Shown here piece by piece: positions 41,184-51,231 of a stretch of DNA of 53,276 nucleotides. Positions within the stretch are counted from its first letter, which is position 1, and each line of letters begins with the position of its first letter. This DNA is from Chitinophagaceae bacterium. GTDB lineage: Bacteria; Bacteroidota; Bacteroidia; Chitinophagales; Chitinophagaceae. Below the pieces are notes generated by a model that saw nothing but the letters and a program-made list of their open reading frames with translations, made no database searches and was not told the DNA's origin. The stretch lies in NCBI GenBank assembly GCA_947381435.1, contig CANCVE010000017.1:1-53276 (forward strand), written 5' to 3'. The position numbers and the translations under genes were made by a program.

Positions 41184-42218
41184 TTGATTAATAAAAAAAG
41201 CGACTTGAATTGGAATAAGAAAATAGTGCAAGGTTTATGGCTGCTTTTAGGAGTGGGCACTATTGTATTGTTCTGTGCGGCAATGATTAAGAAAAATAAT
41301 CGGACTTGCGCTGATCTTAAAATAGAAATTACTGGAGCAGAAGAGCATCTGTTTATTGATGAAAAAGATGTGAAGGAGTTGATTAATAAAAATGCTGATT
41401 TATCTAATAAAAAGATAAAAGAAATTGACCTGAAAGCCATTGAAACTGAATTGGAGAAAACGGATTGGGTTAAAAACGCTGAATTGTTCTTTGATAATAA
41501 ACAGGTATTGCAAGTAAAAATAGAAGAGCGCCAACCAATTGCAAGGGTATTTACCATGCAAGGCAATTCGTTTTACTTGGACAGTGCAGGGGTTAGGCTG
41601 CCATTAAGTGAAAAGGTGAGTGCAAGGGTGCCGATGTTTACCAGTTTCCCCAATAATAAAGTGGTGATGGCATCCTCTGATAGTTTGTTGCTGAAGGGAG
41701 TGGTAAAAATGGGTAATTATATAACGGCGGATAGTTTTTGGAGAGCCCAGATAGAACAAGTTGAAATAACACCGCAAGGAACTTTTGAATTAGTACCGGC
41801 CATTGGAGATCAGACTATTTTGTTTGGCAATGCAGATAATTTGGAAGATAAGTTTCAAAATCTGTACACCTTTTACAAAAAAGCTTGGTTACAATACGGA
41901 ATGAATACCTACGAAAAACTAGATGTGCGGTTTAAAAATCAAGTGGTAGCAGTGAAGAAAGGGGCGAGTATGGTTGCAGATACTACTAGGGCAAATGCGG
42001 CGATAAAAGCATTGATGAATGGAAGTTTGGTGGTTTCGTCCGATTCTGTAAGTAATGTTTTAATCCCCAAAAAGGATAGTGTTGTCACTAAAAAAGCGGT
42101 AGTTAAAGAAAATAAAAAAAATATTTTAGAAACAAAGCATGTTTTAAATAATAAAAAGAGAAATAATACGTTTTCATTAGTGAAGAAGTCGAACGCGACA
42201 GGAAAGAAAGAACGGTAA
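41184..42218 (+). CDS. ftsQ: FtsQ/DivIB cell division protein
   Basis: FtsQ links early and late divisome proteins. The 344-aa protein has a short basic tail, one membrane helix (IVQGLWLLLGVGTIVLFCAAMI), a POTRA domain (about 45-120: IEITGAEEHLFIDEKDVKELI ends in DWVKNAELFFDNKQ), the beta domain, and a lysine- and serine-rich tail of about 80 residues. The start appears to be TTG at 41184: an in-frame TGA lies four codons upstream, and the next ATG would fall inside the membrane helix. TTG may keep expression low. Confidence 0.9.
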   Translation: MINKKSDLNWNKKIVQGLWLLLGVGTIVLFCAAMIKKNNRTCADLKIEITGAEEHLFIDEKDVKELINKNADLSNKKIKEIDLKAIETELEKTDWVKNAELFFDNKQVLQVKIEERQPIARVFTMQGNSFYLDSAGVRLPLSEKVSARVPMFTSFPNNKVVMASSDSLLLKGVVKMGNYITADSFWRAQIEQVEITPQGTFELVPAIGDQTILFGNADNLEDKFQNLYTFYKKAWLQYGMNTYEKLDVRFKNQVVAVKKGASMVADTTRANAAIKALMNGSLVVSSDSVSNVLIPKKDSVVTKKAVVKENKKNILETKHVLNNKKRNNTFSLVKKSNATGKKER

Positions 42219-42281
42219 GCTGCTAATCACATAGAAGAGAAGATTTATTTTAAGATATAAAAGGGTATTAAAAGTAATTAT

Positions 42282-43709
42282 ATGAACATTAATGAGTCGC
42301 CAATAATTGTGGGGTTGGATATCGGAACAACAAAAATCGCAGTAATAGCAGGCCGTAAAAACGAATATGGCAAGCTAGAGATTTTGGGATTTGGTCGTTC
42401 GGAAAGCAATGGAGTACAACACGGAAAAGTGTTGAACATAAACGATACAATTAAGGCAATTCATCAAGCTTTAAAAAATTGTGAAGCCAGCAATCCTGAA
42501 CTAGAAGTTGGGGAGGTATATGTTGGTATTGCGGGTCATCATATTAAAAGCATTCAAACAAGAGGTGATTTGGTACGCCAAGATCCAGAAGTTGAGATTA
42601 AACGTACGGAGATTGAGACATTAATCAACGATCAGAAAAAATCTTTCATTCCTCCGGGAGATGAAATTATTGATGTGATACCTCAAGATTTTAAAGTTGA
42701 CAATATTCCAAATATCAAAGACCCGATAGGCTATATCGGCGTTAAGGTAGGCGCAAACTTTCATATCATTACTGGCGATAGAAATGCCATTAAGAATATT
42801 AAGCGTGCAGTAGAGAGGAGTTCATTAACTACAAAAGATTTGGTATTGCAGCCATTAGCAAGTGCTAGTGCGGTAATGTCGGATATGGATATGGAGGCTG
42901 GTGTTGCTATCTTGGATATTGGTGGTGGCACGAGCGATTTAGCCATTTTTCATGATGGTATTCTAAAGCATACAGCGGTAATTCCTTATGGTGGCGAAAA
43001 CATAACCAACGATATTAAGGTTGGCTTAGGCGTGATGAAAACGCAGGCTGAGGCACTAAAAGTTCAGTTTGGTAGTGCATTAGCTACCGAAGCAAATGCA
43101 AATGCCTTCATCACTATTCCTGGTTTGAGAGGGATGCCAGCAAAGCAAATTAGTGTTAGAAATCTTGCGGAAATTATTCAGGCAAGAATGGAAGAGATAC
43201 TAGATTTTGTTTCTTTTGAATTGAAGAAAGTAGGCTTGGATTCCCGTTCACTAAATGGTGGTTTGATAATAACAGGCGGTGGTTCTCAATTGAAACATCT
43301 AATTCAATTAAGTGAATATGTTACAGGACTAAATGCACGCATTGGTTTCCCTAATGAACATTTAGCACCAAATCATTTAGACGAATTGAAGGCACCTATG
43401 TATTCTACCTGTATTGGTTTGATGCTAAAGGGGTTCAACGATTTCGACAATCAGGTTAAAAGATACTATGATGCTAATCCTCAAGTGTTCGAATTAAAGA
43501 AGAACCAAAAGGAAGTAAAGATTGTAGAACCAATTGCTGAAGTAGAAGAGCCGACAGAGGTTGTGGAGAAAGAAAAAGATACTAAACAGAAAAAGGCAAA
43601 AGCAAAAGCCCCTGAAACTCCCAAAGAGCCTAAAGAGCCGTTTTGGGATAAGTTTAAAGGACGCTTGATTGACTTATTTAAAGAAGAAGATGATCACGTT
43701 ATAAAATAA
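42282..43709 (+). CDS. ftsA: FtsA, actin-like membrane anchor of the Z ring
   Basis: FtsA binds FtsZ and ties it to the membrane. The 475-aa protein shows the actin-fold motifs VGLDIGTTKIAVIAG, AILDIGGGTSDLAIF and GLIITGGGSQLKHL, and the FtsA-specific 1C region. After residue 400 comes a charged lysine/glutamate linker and then PFWDKFKGRLIDLFKEE, an amphipathic helix that is the membrane-targeting end. Start ATG at 42282. Confidence 0.97.
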   Translation: MNINESPIIVGLDIGTTKIAVIAGRKNEYGKLEILGFGRSESNGVQHGKVLNINDTIKAIHQALKNCEASNPELEVGEVYVGIAGHHIKSIQTRGDLVRQDPEVEIKRTEIETLINDQKKSFIPPGDEIIDVIPQDFKVDNIPNIKDPIGYIGVKVGANFHIITGDRNAIKNIKRAVERSSLTTKDLVLQPLASASAVMSDMDMEAGVAILDIGGGTSDLAIFHDGILKHTAVIPYGGENITNDIKVGLGVMKTQAEALKVQFGSALATEANANAFITIPGLRGMPAKQISVRNLAEIIQARMEEILDFVSFELKKVGLDSRSLNGGLIITGGGSQLKHLIQLSEYVTGLNARIGFPNEHLAPNHLDELKAPMYSTCIGLMLKGFNDFDNQVKRYYDANPQVFELKKNQKEVKIVEPIAEVEEPTEVVEKEKDTKQKKAKAKAPETPKEPKEPFWDKFKGRLIDLFKEEDDHVIK

Positions 43710-43782
43710 ATACCCAGCCCAAAAGGCTAATCACCCGAATTAATGAAAACAACTATTTTTTTAACAATGTAATCCCCGTACC

Positions 43783-45678
43783 ATGATTCATTTCGATTTG
43801 CCCAAACAAAAATCATCTATCATCAAAGTGATTGGTGTAGGTGGTGGCGGAAGTAACGCCGTAAACTACATGTTTAGTCAAACTGTAGAGGGTGTAGATT
43901 TTATCGTCTGCAATACAGATGCAAAGGCTCTTGAACAAAGTAAAGTTCCCAATAAAATTCAATTAGGCCCTTACCTTACCCAAGGTTTGGGTGCGGGCGC
44001 AAACCCAGAGGTTGGTAAAAAAGCTACCGAAGAAAGCCTTGATGAGATAAGAAAGATTTTGGAAGTAAATACCAAAATGGCTTTTATCACTGTAGGTATG
44101 GGTGGTGGAACCGGCACAGGTGGAGCTCCTATCATTGCCCAGGTTTGTAAAGAACTAGGCATCCTAACCGTAGGTATTGTTACCACTCCATTTAGCTTCG
44201 AAGGTCCACGCCGTTTGGCAATGGCCGAGGAAGGTATCAACCAACTAAAACCTAATGTAGATACACTATTGGTTATTAGTAACGACAAATTGCGTATGCA
44301 GTTCGGTAACCTAAAAATGCGTGAAGCATTTGGTAAAGCCGATAATGTATTGGCAACCGCTGCAAAATGTATCACCGACGTAATTAATAGTCGTGGACAC
44401 ATTATGGTAGATTTTGCCGATGTATGCACCGTTATGAAAAATGGTGGTGTTGCCATTCTTGGTAAAGCAGAAGCAGAAGGAGAAAACAGGGCTCAAGAAG
44501 CTATCGAAGAAGCATTGGCATCACCGTTATTGAATGACAATGACATTAGAGGTGCTAAGTGGGTATTGATAAACATTCATTGTGCAGAAGGAGACGACGA
44601 GTGCACGATGGACGAAATTGAGACTATCAATAATTACTTACGTATGCAAGCTGGCGAAAACACAGATGTAATTGTAGGTACTGGTTATGATAATACTTTA
44701 GGTAAAAAGATTGGTATAACATTGATTGCAACAGGTTTCGATTCTAAAGATCCGTTTGCAAAACCAGTGGTAGCAAAGGCGCCTATAGAGGAGCCTAAGA
44801 AAATAATGATGACATTGGATGTATTGAACAATCCAGTTCAAGCAGCACAACCTGCCCAGCCTGTGGCTGAGGTTAAGCCTACTCCAGTAGCAGAAGTTGA
44901 CCCTTATGCACCAACACTTCAGACAGACTTTTTAAACACGAATCCGTTTAGTACCGATTCTTACTCGTCTACTACAACTCCTGAAAGTGTTCAGCCTACG
45001 TATAATTATGAAGAAAATGATGCGCCATTGTATTTTGAATTGAGTACAAAAATTACGCATGCATTAGAAGAGTTAGATAAAATTCAGGAAGAAAAGAAAG
45101 AGGTAAAAAAGGAAGTAGACGAATCGCTTCAGTTTGTGTTTTCAGAAGCACCTACTACACCTCCTCCTCCTGCTCAACCTGTTAATACTGCGCCAACAAG
45201 GCCTACTAATATTTACACTGAGTTTAAGCCTACAACTGCTTATCCGCCTGCCAATGAAAGTAAGCCTCAAACGCCAACAAATTTCTCTAGCAACGAGTTC
45301 ACCAATTCATTTAGGTACACACAGCCAGAAAAGCAAGTTGAGCCTACGGTGCAACCAATTGTAGAAAGTAATATATATGCCGAAACTGTTCAATCTGTTG
45401 TTTCGAACGAAATAGATACCATCGATGAAATGGAAGAACAGAAAAAAAAGGCGCAAGAACGTTTGAATAAATTGAGAAACCTTAGTTTCAATAAAGATTC
45501 AGACGGAAATGACGATTTTGAAACTGTGCCTGCCTACATCCGCAAAAAGATGGAGCTTGATGGTAATGCGTTTACTTCTGCAGAAAGCTTTTATAGCAAA
45601 TACACGGTAGATAAACAAGAAAACAAGACAGTTTTCTCTGCACTAAATTCTTTCTTAGATGGAAAAAAGCCAGATTAA
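43783..45678 (+). CDS. ftsZ: FtsZ, tubulin-like division GTPase with long linker
   Basis: FtsZ forms the Z ring. The GTPase (about 1-320) has GVGGGGSNAVNYMF, the tubulin signature GMGGGTGTGGAPIIA, TTPFSFEGPRR and NTDAKALEQS. It is followed by an unusually long, proline- and glutamine-rich linker of about 250 residues, a coiled segment (EEQKKKAQERLNKLRNL), and the conserved end VPAYIRKKMELDG. Total 631 aa against about 380-450 in many bacteria, but long FtsZ tails are common in this phylum. A strong terminator follows. Confidence 0.97.
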   Translation: MIHFDLPKQKSSIIKVIGVGGGGSNAVNYMFSQTVEGVDFIVCNTDAKALEQSKVPNKIQLGPYLTQGLGAGANPEVGKKATEESLDEIRKILEVNTKMAFITVGMGGGTGTGGAPIIAQVCKELGILTVGIVTTPFSFEGPRRLAMAEEGINQLKPNVDTLLVISNDKLRMQFGNLKMREAFGKADNVLATAAKCITDVINSRGHIMVDFADVCTVMKNGGVAILGKAEAEGENRAQEAIEEALASPLLNDNDIRGAKWVLINIHCAEGDDECTMDEIETINNYLRMQAGENTDVIVGTGYDNTLGKKIGITLIATGFDSKDPFAKPVVAKAPIEEPKKIMMTLDVLNNPVQAAQPAQPVAEVKPTPVAEVDPYAPTLQTDFLNTNPFSTDSYSSTTTPESVQPTYNYEENDAPLYFELSTKITHALEELDKIQEEKKEVKKEVDESLQFVFSEAPTTPPPPAQPVNTAPTRPTNIYTEFKPTTAYPPANESKPQTPTNFSSNEFTNSFRYTQPEKQVEPTVQPIVESNIYAETVQSVVSNEIDTIDEMEEQKKKAQERLNKLRNLSFNKDSDGNDDFETVPAYIRKKMELDGNAFTSAESFYSKYTVDKQENKTVFSALNSFLDGKKPD

Positions 45679-45707
45679 GTAATAAGTTTTTTTCATTTTT
45701 AATTAAT

Positions 45708-45743
45708 AAGAGAACAATGCCTAGTGTGTTGTTCTCTTTTTTT
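45708..45743 (+). terminator. rho-independent terminator of the dcw cluster
   Basis: AAGAGAACAA (45708-45717) pairs perfectly with TTGTTCTCTT (45729-45738) around an 11-base loop, with a T-run on the 3' side. It begins 29 bp after the ftsZ stop and closes the thirteen-gene cluster. Confidence 0.92.
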
Positions 45744-45897
45744 ATGCTTACACATTCTCACTTCCAATTCAACAAAGGTTGTATTTTATGCACAAGTTGG
45801 TTTACTCTCAAGTACATGTGAGTGTGATATTATACACGAGATGCTAGAGTTTCGAGTTCTAAAAAGGAGAGTATAACCTAGTTTGTGTAGACGTCTA

Positions 45898-45981
45898 CTT
45901 CACGTTACTTCCGAAAAACTTCACGATACTTCATTAAGGCTTCACGATACTTCCGTAAAAACTAACGATAACTCTAATACT
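45898..45981. repeat. intergenic tandem array D, 21-bp period
   Basis: Three units start at 45898, 45919 and 45940 with CTTCACGATACTTCCGTAA-type sequence, and a decayed fourth begins at 45961 and overlaps the end of the YhhN-like gene by a few bases. Within each unit CTTC occurs twice, about half a unit apart. It lies between the convergent ftsZ and YhhN-like genes. Confidence 0.8.
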
Positions 45982-46729
45982 CCAACTTCTTCCAGTATTT
46001 CAGAACCTTTATAACCCCAAGAAGCATAAATATTGTTGCTGAGCCATTGCCTAAAGCTGTAAATACATCCAAAATACGGTGGCGTCTATTATAGTATAGT
46101 GCATCAAAGCAAAAAGTAATATTAGTCAGAATGATAAATAGTACGCCAATTGCAAACAGAAGTCGAGATTTTTCTAATTGTTTAAATTCCCACATATTCA
46201 TACAAACCGCAGCTAGCAGACAAATGATAAATACATGTAAATATAAACCCAATTGGTAAGTTTCGATACCCAATCCTGTTGTCTTCCACAAAACCAAAAC
46301 TGCTAGTAAGGCTACTGTAATAAATGCGGGAACTATCTTTTTTATGTAAAAAACTAATTTCTTCTCTTCATTTGCTCGTCTCCCTACTTCAATATACAAA
46401 AGAAGATAAACAAAGTAAATAGGGATGTACAAAATCATCCAAGCGTACCAAAAAAAGATATTCCAACACAAGGCAAAGAAATCAGATAGGGCAGATAAAA
46501 TGAAAATTGAGTATGTACAAACAAGTATCCTCGACGATTGTGGGGGGATACCGATACCTAATGCAGTGTTTCGATGAAACCAAAAAATTAAAAAGAACAT
46601 TAATATCGGTTTTGAAAATAACCTCGATTTGTAGTTGGCTTTGTATAAAAAATAACAGTCAAGCAAAAGAAATACGAAATATATTACCAATAAAAATATG
46701 CCTCTAGAATATGTCTTTTCATCTTTCAT
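45974..46729 (-). CDS. YhhN/TMEM86-like membrane protein, 251 aa
   Basis: About eight membrane helices and no signal peptide. KPILMFFLIFWF in helix 2, ALSDFFAL in helix 3 and a polar SRLLFAIGVLFIILTN segment resemble the YhhN family, which includes lysoplasmalogenases that hydrolyse vinyl-ether lysophospholipids. The catalytic residues of that family are not certain here, so only the fold-level resemblance is claimed. The gene is convergent with ftsZ and monocistronic; its stop is overlapped by the last unit of array D. Confidence 0.55.
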   Translation of the reverse strand: MKDEKTYSRGIFLLVIYFVFLLLDCYFLYKANYKSRLFSKPILMFFLIFWFHRNTALGIGIPPQSSRILVCTYSIFILSALSDFFALCWNIFFWYAWMILYIPIYFVYLLLYIEVGRRANEEKKLVFYIKKIVPAFITVALLAVLVLWKTTGLGIETYQLGLYLHVFIICLLAAVCMNMWEFKQLEKSRLLFAIGVLFIILTNITFCFDALYYNRRHRILDVFTALGNGSATIFMLLGVIKVLKYWKKLEY

Positions 46730-46948
46730 GCGGCAAATTTAAAGTCTATATCTAAATTTTCTACACAACAAGTAATGCTGTGAACGATGAATTTTTAAAA
46801 AATAATATTAAATTAATATTTATAGTTCACTCATTCATACAAACCTAATTTCTTAGTCCAAAAATCTGCTAAAACCAACCTGTTTTCGTTTCATTTTTCG
46901 TTTACAGATGATTACAAGGGTTTTATATATCCTAGTTTATATTATTAC

Positions 46949-46965
46949 GTAACAATTTGGTAACA
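46949..46965 (+). promoter_or_regulatory. 11-bp direct repeat, Pho-box-like, upstream of TonB receptor
   Basis: GTAACA at 46949-46954 and 46960-46965, separated by ATTTG, so repeated with an 11-bp period. The arrangement equals the B. subtilis PhoP box TTAACA-N5-TTAACA in all but one base per half, and the general PhoB/OmpR-type layout. The second half-site ends 43 bp before a -7 element, the same distance as at 51866. The rest of the 367-bp gap 46730-47096 has no recognisable gene. Confidence 0.5.
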
Positions 46966-47007
46966 ATTTCATAATTATTTGTTTAAGACCTACTTTTTGC
47001 AATCTTT

Positions 47008-47015
47008 TACTTTCG
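47008..47015 (+). promoter_or_regulatory. -7 promoter element TACTTTCG of the TonB receptor gene
   Basis: TACTTTCG matches the Bacteroidota -7 consensus TAnnTTTG in all but one base. No good -33 TTTG is at the right distance, as expected for an activator-dependent promoter. It gives a leader of about 75 bases. Confidence 0.45.
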
Positions 47016-47096
47016 CCGCGGAATTAGTACACCTTAACAAGGTTGCAACACCATCAATAACAACACTACATTACAACTTTAAAAAACAACTGCATA

Positions 47097-50066
47097 ATGA
47101 TGATTAAACATTTTATAAACACTGCTACTTCGATTGTTATATTAGCAAGTAGCTTTCAACAAGCCATTGCCAGAAATTGTAAATTGAATGAAACGTTTAG
47201 CAAGCATGTGACCATTAAATCAAGTTTGACCGAAAAGTTGCCAACTGATACAACACCAAAGCTTCCAAAAAAAGTAACATTAAGTAACGCTGCTAAAGTA
47301 GGAAGTACAACAGGAAAGATTACAGGGAAAATCATATACTCAAAGACTGGCGAGCCAGTTTATGATGCAACCATCACCATTAAAAGTGGTAATGTAACAA
47401 GGATTACCAAGTCTGATTATAATGGTGTTTACACAGTTAATGAGTTGCCAGAAGGGACATATACCATCAATGTTTCGCACATTACCTATGGTAATAAAAA
47501 ATTGGAAGACGTTAAAATAGTTAGTAAAGATGTAACTACACAGGATATTGTCTTGCAAGAATCGAAGGGTAAAAACCTAGAAGAAGTGGTAGTTACCACA
47601 AAGGGTGCAGGAAGAATTAAAGAAAGTGTTTCGGCTTTATTGGTTCAACAGAAGAATGCTGCAAGTGTAAGCGATGGGATTTCTGCTGAGGCTATAAAGC
47701 GTACTCCGGATAAAACCACATCTGATATTATGAAGCGTGTAAGTGGTGCAAGTGTTCAAGATGACAGGTTTGTAGTAATCAGGGGATTGAATGACCGATA
47801 CAATGCTGCATTCATAAATGGTGCGCCTTTACCTAGTTCTGAAAGTGATAGAAAAGCTTTCGCATTTGATGTATTTCCTGCTAATATGTTAGATAATCTT
47901 ATTATTGTAAAAACTGCCACACCAGATATGAATGCTGATTTTGCTGGAGGTACTATTTATATAAATACTAAAGATATACCAGCAAAAAACTTTCAAAGTA
48001 TTTCCATTGGGGCAGGCTATAATACAGCAACAACATTTAAGGAATTTAAATCTGAAAAGAAGGGGCGTTGGGATTGGCTGGGAATTGATGATGGCACAAA
48101 AAAACTATCTTCAGATTTACCATCCGATAATTTAAATAATTACTCTTCTACCGACAAGGCAAGGTTTGGTAGTCTAATTAAAAACAATTGGAAACCCATT
48201 ACTAGTAAAGCACCTATGAATACTAGTTTTCAATTTGTAAAAGGATTGAATGTTCAAAAGCATCAAAAGGATTTCTTAGGAATAATTTTTGCGGCAACTT
48301 ACAATAAAAGCCAAAAGTTTACTGATGGCAGTAGAATATCCCAAGATTTAGTAACTAATTTTTCTGATAAAACGTATACAACACAAGTACTAGCGGGGTT
48401 GATGGGAAATGTATCTCTAAAACTAAATGAGAATAATAAGTTTTCATTCAAAAATTTGTATAGCATTAATTCAGATTATAGAGTTATTGATAGGGTTGGA
48501 ACTTCACAGGAACAAACCGATCTTACAATAATGTCAAAAGCATTATGGTACACATCCAATAAAATAGCATCTTCACAATTATTGGGGGAACATTTTTGGA
48601 AACAACCAAAGATTAAATTTAATTGGACAGGAGGCTATACCTCCATAAAAAGAGAAATACCTAGTTTGAGGAGGATGCTTAGTAACTATGATAACACAGA
48701 CCCTAGTAAAGTATACCAAAATGTTAATGCGCCTAATTCTTTATCTACCTACGAAAACAGTGGAACTATTTTTACTTCGGCTACTAATGAAAATATTAAG
48801 AGTATAGGTGCAGATGCCTTAAGAAAGTTCTCATTCGACAATTACAATTCAATTCAATTGAAAGCTGGTTATTATTACCAAATTAGAAATAGAGATTTCG
48901 CTATTAAGAATTTAACCATTTATCAACAACATAGTGGATCAAGTAATGATAATACATTTGATAATAGTCTAACATATCTACCAGAAGACTCTATATTCCG
49001 TGCAGAAAATTTTGGAAAGTTGAGTAATGGAAAGAATGGATTCGGTTTATCAGAATTTTATCTTCCAGATAATAACTATAATGCAGAATCTAAGCTAAAT
49101 GCTTATTACTTTATGTTGGATGCCAGGATTTCTAAATTCATACGAATTAATGGAGGTATTCGTTCTGAGAAATTCAATCAAGTTCTAAATTCTCTTTCAA
49201 ATAGTGTAAACACTACCATTATTGACAATCTACCTTCTGCCAACTTGATTGTTTCGTTGAATTCAAAACAAAACTTACGTTTCTCATATTCTCAAACCTT
49301 AAACAGACCTGAATATAGAGAGCTAGCACCATTTATTTTTTATGATTATTTTACAGGAATTTCAATTTTTGGAAATACAAAACTGGAACGTGCAAAATTA
49401 GATAACTACGACTTTAGATATGAGTTTTATCCTTCAGGTGGCCAATTAATATCCGCATCATTTTTTTACAAAAAAATTCCAAACTCAATCGAATTTGTTT
49501 ATACTACAGTTGATAAAACAGCCACTTATATTAACGCAGTTGATGGTAAAATTTCTGGTTTAGAATTTGAAATAAGGGCCAATATTGGTTCAACAATAAA
49601 AGCGAATCCATCGAATTTTCTATCACACACCACCTTATTCGGGAATGCGTCATTCATAAATTCTGAAGTTTCCTTTGGTAAAGATTCATTGGTATATGGA
49701 GGAAAACGAAATATGCAAGGTCAATCACCATATATCTATAACGGGGGTATTACCTATTTAGATCAAAATGGTTATTCAGCCACTGCACAAGTAAACTATG
49801 CTGCACCAAGGGTATGGATTGGGGGCAGTTCAAACAATACCTCAATTGTTGAAAATGGAAGGGCAATACTGGATCTGCAGTTGGCGAAGACATTTGAAAA
49901 AAGAAATATAGAATTAAAATTAAATGTGAGTGATATACTTGCTAGACGCATTTTGCGTTTTTATGATATTGATAATGACGGTAAATACGATGAAAGCAAG
50001 GATAGAATATTTTCAACTGCTCAACCAGGACGTGTTATATCTGCAAGTATAACCTATAAATTCTAA
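47097..50066 (+). CDS. TonB-dependent outer-membrane receptor, 989 aa
   Basis: Signal peptide (TSIVILASSFQQAIARN) and a 45-residue linker precede a carboxypeptidase-regulatory-like domain (GKIIYSKTGEPVYDATITIK, about 75-150). ESKGKNLEEVVVTTKG marks the TonB-box region. The plug holds RGLNDRYNAAFINGAPLPSS, SDRKAFAFDVFPANMLDNL and TATPDMNADFAGGTIYINTK, typical of the TonB receptor class also seen in Xanthomonas and Caulobacter. The barrel ends in VISASITYKF. The two ATGs at 47097 and 47100 are equally likely starts. A secreted protein gene follows after 10 bp. Given the upstream Pho-like box the substrate may be phosphorus-related, which is inference. Confidence 0.92.
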   Translation: MMIKHFINTATSIVILASSFQQAIARNCKLNETFSKHVTIKSSLTEKLPTDTTPKLPKKVTLSNAAKVGSTTGKITGKIIYSKTGEPVYDATITIKSGNVTRITKSDYNGVYTVNELPEGTYTINVSHITYGNKKLEDVKIVSKDVTTQDIVLQESKGKNLEEVVVTTKGAGRIKESVSALLVQQKNAASVSDGISAEAIKRTPDKTTSDIMKRVSGASVQDDRFVVIRGLNDRYNAAFINGAPLPSSESDRKAFAFDVFPANMLDNLIIVKTATPDMNADFAGGTIYINTKDIPAKNFQSISIGAGYNTATTFKEFKSEKKGRWDWLGIDDGTKKLSSDLPSDNLNNYSSTDKARFGSLIKNNWKPITSKAPMNTSFQFVKGLNVQKHQKDFLGIIFAATYNKSQKFTDGSRISQDLVTNFSDKTYTTQVLAGLMGNVSLKLNENNKFSFKNLYSINSDYRVIDRVGTSQEQTDLTIMSKALWYTSNKIASSQLLGEHFWKQPKIKFNWTGGYTSIKREIPSLRRMLSNYDNTDPSKVYQNVNAPNSLSTYENSGTIFTSATNENIKSIGADALRKFSFDNYNSIQLKAGYYYQIRNRDFAIKNLTIYQQHSGSSNDNTFDNSLTYLPEDSIFRAENFGKLSNGKNGFGLSEFYLPDNNYNAESKLNAYYFMLDARISKFIRINGGIRSEKFNQVLNSLSNSVNTTIIDNLPSANLIVSLNSKQNLRFSYSQTLNRPEYRELAPFIFYDYFTGISIFGNTKLERAKLDNYDFRYEFYPSGGQLISASFFYKKIPNSIEFVYTTVDKTATYINAVDGKISGLEFEIRANIGSTIKANPSNFLSHTTLFGNASFINSEVSFGKDSLVYGGKRNMQGQSPYIYNGGITYLDQNGYSATAQVNYAAPRVWIGGSSNNTSIVENGRAILDLQLAKTFEKRNIELKLNVSDILARRILRFYDIDNDGKYDESKDRIFSTAQPGRVISASITYKF

Positions 50067-50076
50067 TAAGAATTCG

Positions 50077-51204
50077 ATGAAAAAGAATTCAATTATTGGC
50101 TTGTTGATTTTCATTTTCTTTATTTTCCAATCAAGTGTCAACAAACCATATTATCATCGGTTTCCACCTACTAACTGCACTGGTGCACCTAATGGATATA
50201 CCTGTGGATTTTGTCATAGCGATTTTGCAGAAAATATGGCAGGTGGTGGTATTAGTATTGCGGGAATACCCTCTACGTTTGTTAAGGGGAATACCTATCC
50301 TTTCAGTATTAATATTCACCATTTTACAAAAGACAGAAAAAAGTTTGGTTACGATATTGTTGCGCTTGATGCTCTTGGAAATAAAGTAGGTTCTTTTGGT
50401 ACCTCAAACCCTTATTCGATTTTAGGGGATAGTGAAATTACTTCTAATAATCCACCAATACTTTCAGATACAGACAGAACTACTATTGGTGGATTTTACT
50501 GGACTGCACCAGATTCGACTTTTTCGCCTAATCGACTACCTATTAAATTCTATTTTTGTGGAAATGCCTGCAATTCTGATGGAAAACCCATTGGAGATTA
50601 TGTATACAATGATTCCTTATCTACAACAATAGGTATTTTACCCATTGAAATTGAACGATTTGTTGCCACTAGAAATTCAGCTAACGAAGTTCAGTTAAGT
50701 TGGTCTTTTGGTAATAAACTGTTATTGAAATATTATGTCGTTCAAAAGAGTCTTAACGGGACAATTTATTTAGATTTAGATTCAGTTCATGTAGATAAAG
50801 TTTCTTACGAAAACAATTATTCATACCAAGACAATAAGGCTGTAGGTGGTAATATTTGTATAAAATACCGAATTAAATCTATCTCAAAAGATGGTTCCAT
50901 TAGTTACAGTTCCATTCAGGTTGTTCAATCCAATAATCAGGTATCAAGTACAAGATTATACCCTAATCCAGTAGCTAGAAACAGTTCTTTAACGCTTTCT
51001 TTCAGCTCAAATCAACAGCAGCTTTGCAATGTTTCTGTCTTTAACTTAACTGGAAAGTTGTTGTTTACAGCTAAACAGACAGTTGTTTTGGGCTACAATA
51101 CCTTATCTATTCCTATTGCCCCAAACATCCCGGTGGGTACTTACTTTTCAATAGTATCATCTGCAAATACTATTTTGACAAAACAAACTTTTCTCGTAAA
51201 ATAG
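50077..51204 (+). CDS. secreted choice-of-anchor-V protein with type IX secretion sorting domain, 375 aa
   Basis: The N-terminal signal (IIGLLIFIFFIFQSSV) is followed by TGAPNGYTCGFCHSDF, the hallmark of choice-of-anchor-V domains; CGFCH could bind haem or a metal. A Reeler-like beta domain extends to about residue 185, then a fibronectin-like region, and from about residue 290 a T9SS type A sorting domain (RLYPNPVARNSSLTLSF ... GTYFSIV ... FLVK). It should be exported by Sec and then T9SS to the cell surface. It starts 10 bp after the TonB receptor stop and is very probably cotranscribed with it. Confidence 0.85.
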   Translation: MKKNSIIGLLIFIFFIFQSSVNKPYYHRFPPTNCTGAPNGYTCGFCHSDFAENMAGGGISIAGIPSTFVKGNTYPFSINIHHFTKDRKKFGYDIVALDALGNKVGSFGTSNPYSILGDSEITSNNPPILSDTDRTTIGGFYWTAPDSTFSPNRLPIKFYFCGNACNSDGKPIGDYVYNDSLSTTIGILPIEIERFVATRNSANEVQLSWSFGNKLLLKYYVVQKSLNGTIYLDLDSVHVDKVSYENNYSYQDNKAVGGNICIKYRIKSISKDGSISYSSIQVVQSNNQVSSTRLYPNPVARNSSLTLSFSSNQQQLCNVSVFNLTGKLLFTAKQTVVLGYNTLSIPIAPNIPVGTYFSIVSSANTILTKQTFLVK

Positions 51205-51231
51205 AACATGTTCTTGCTGTAATTATGAATT

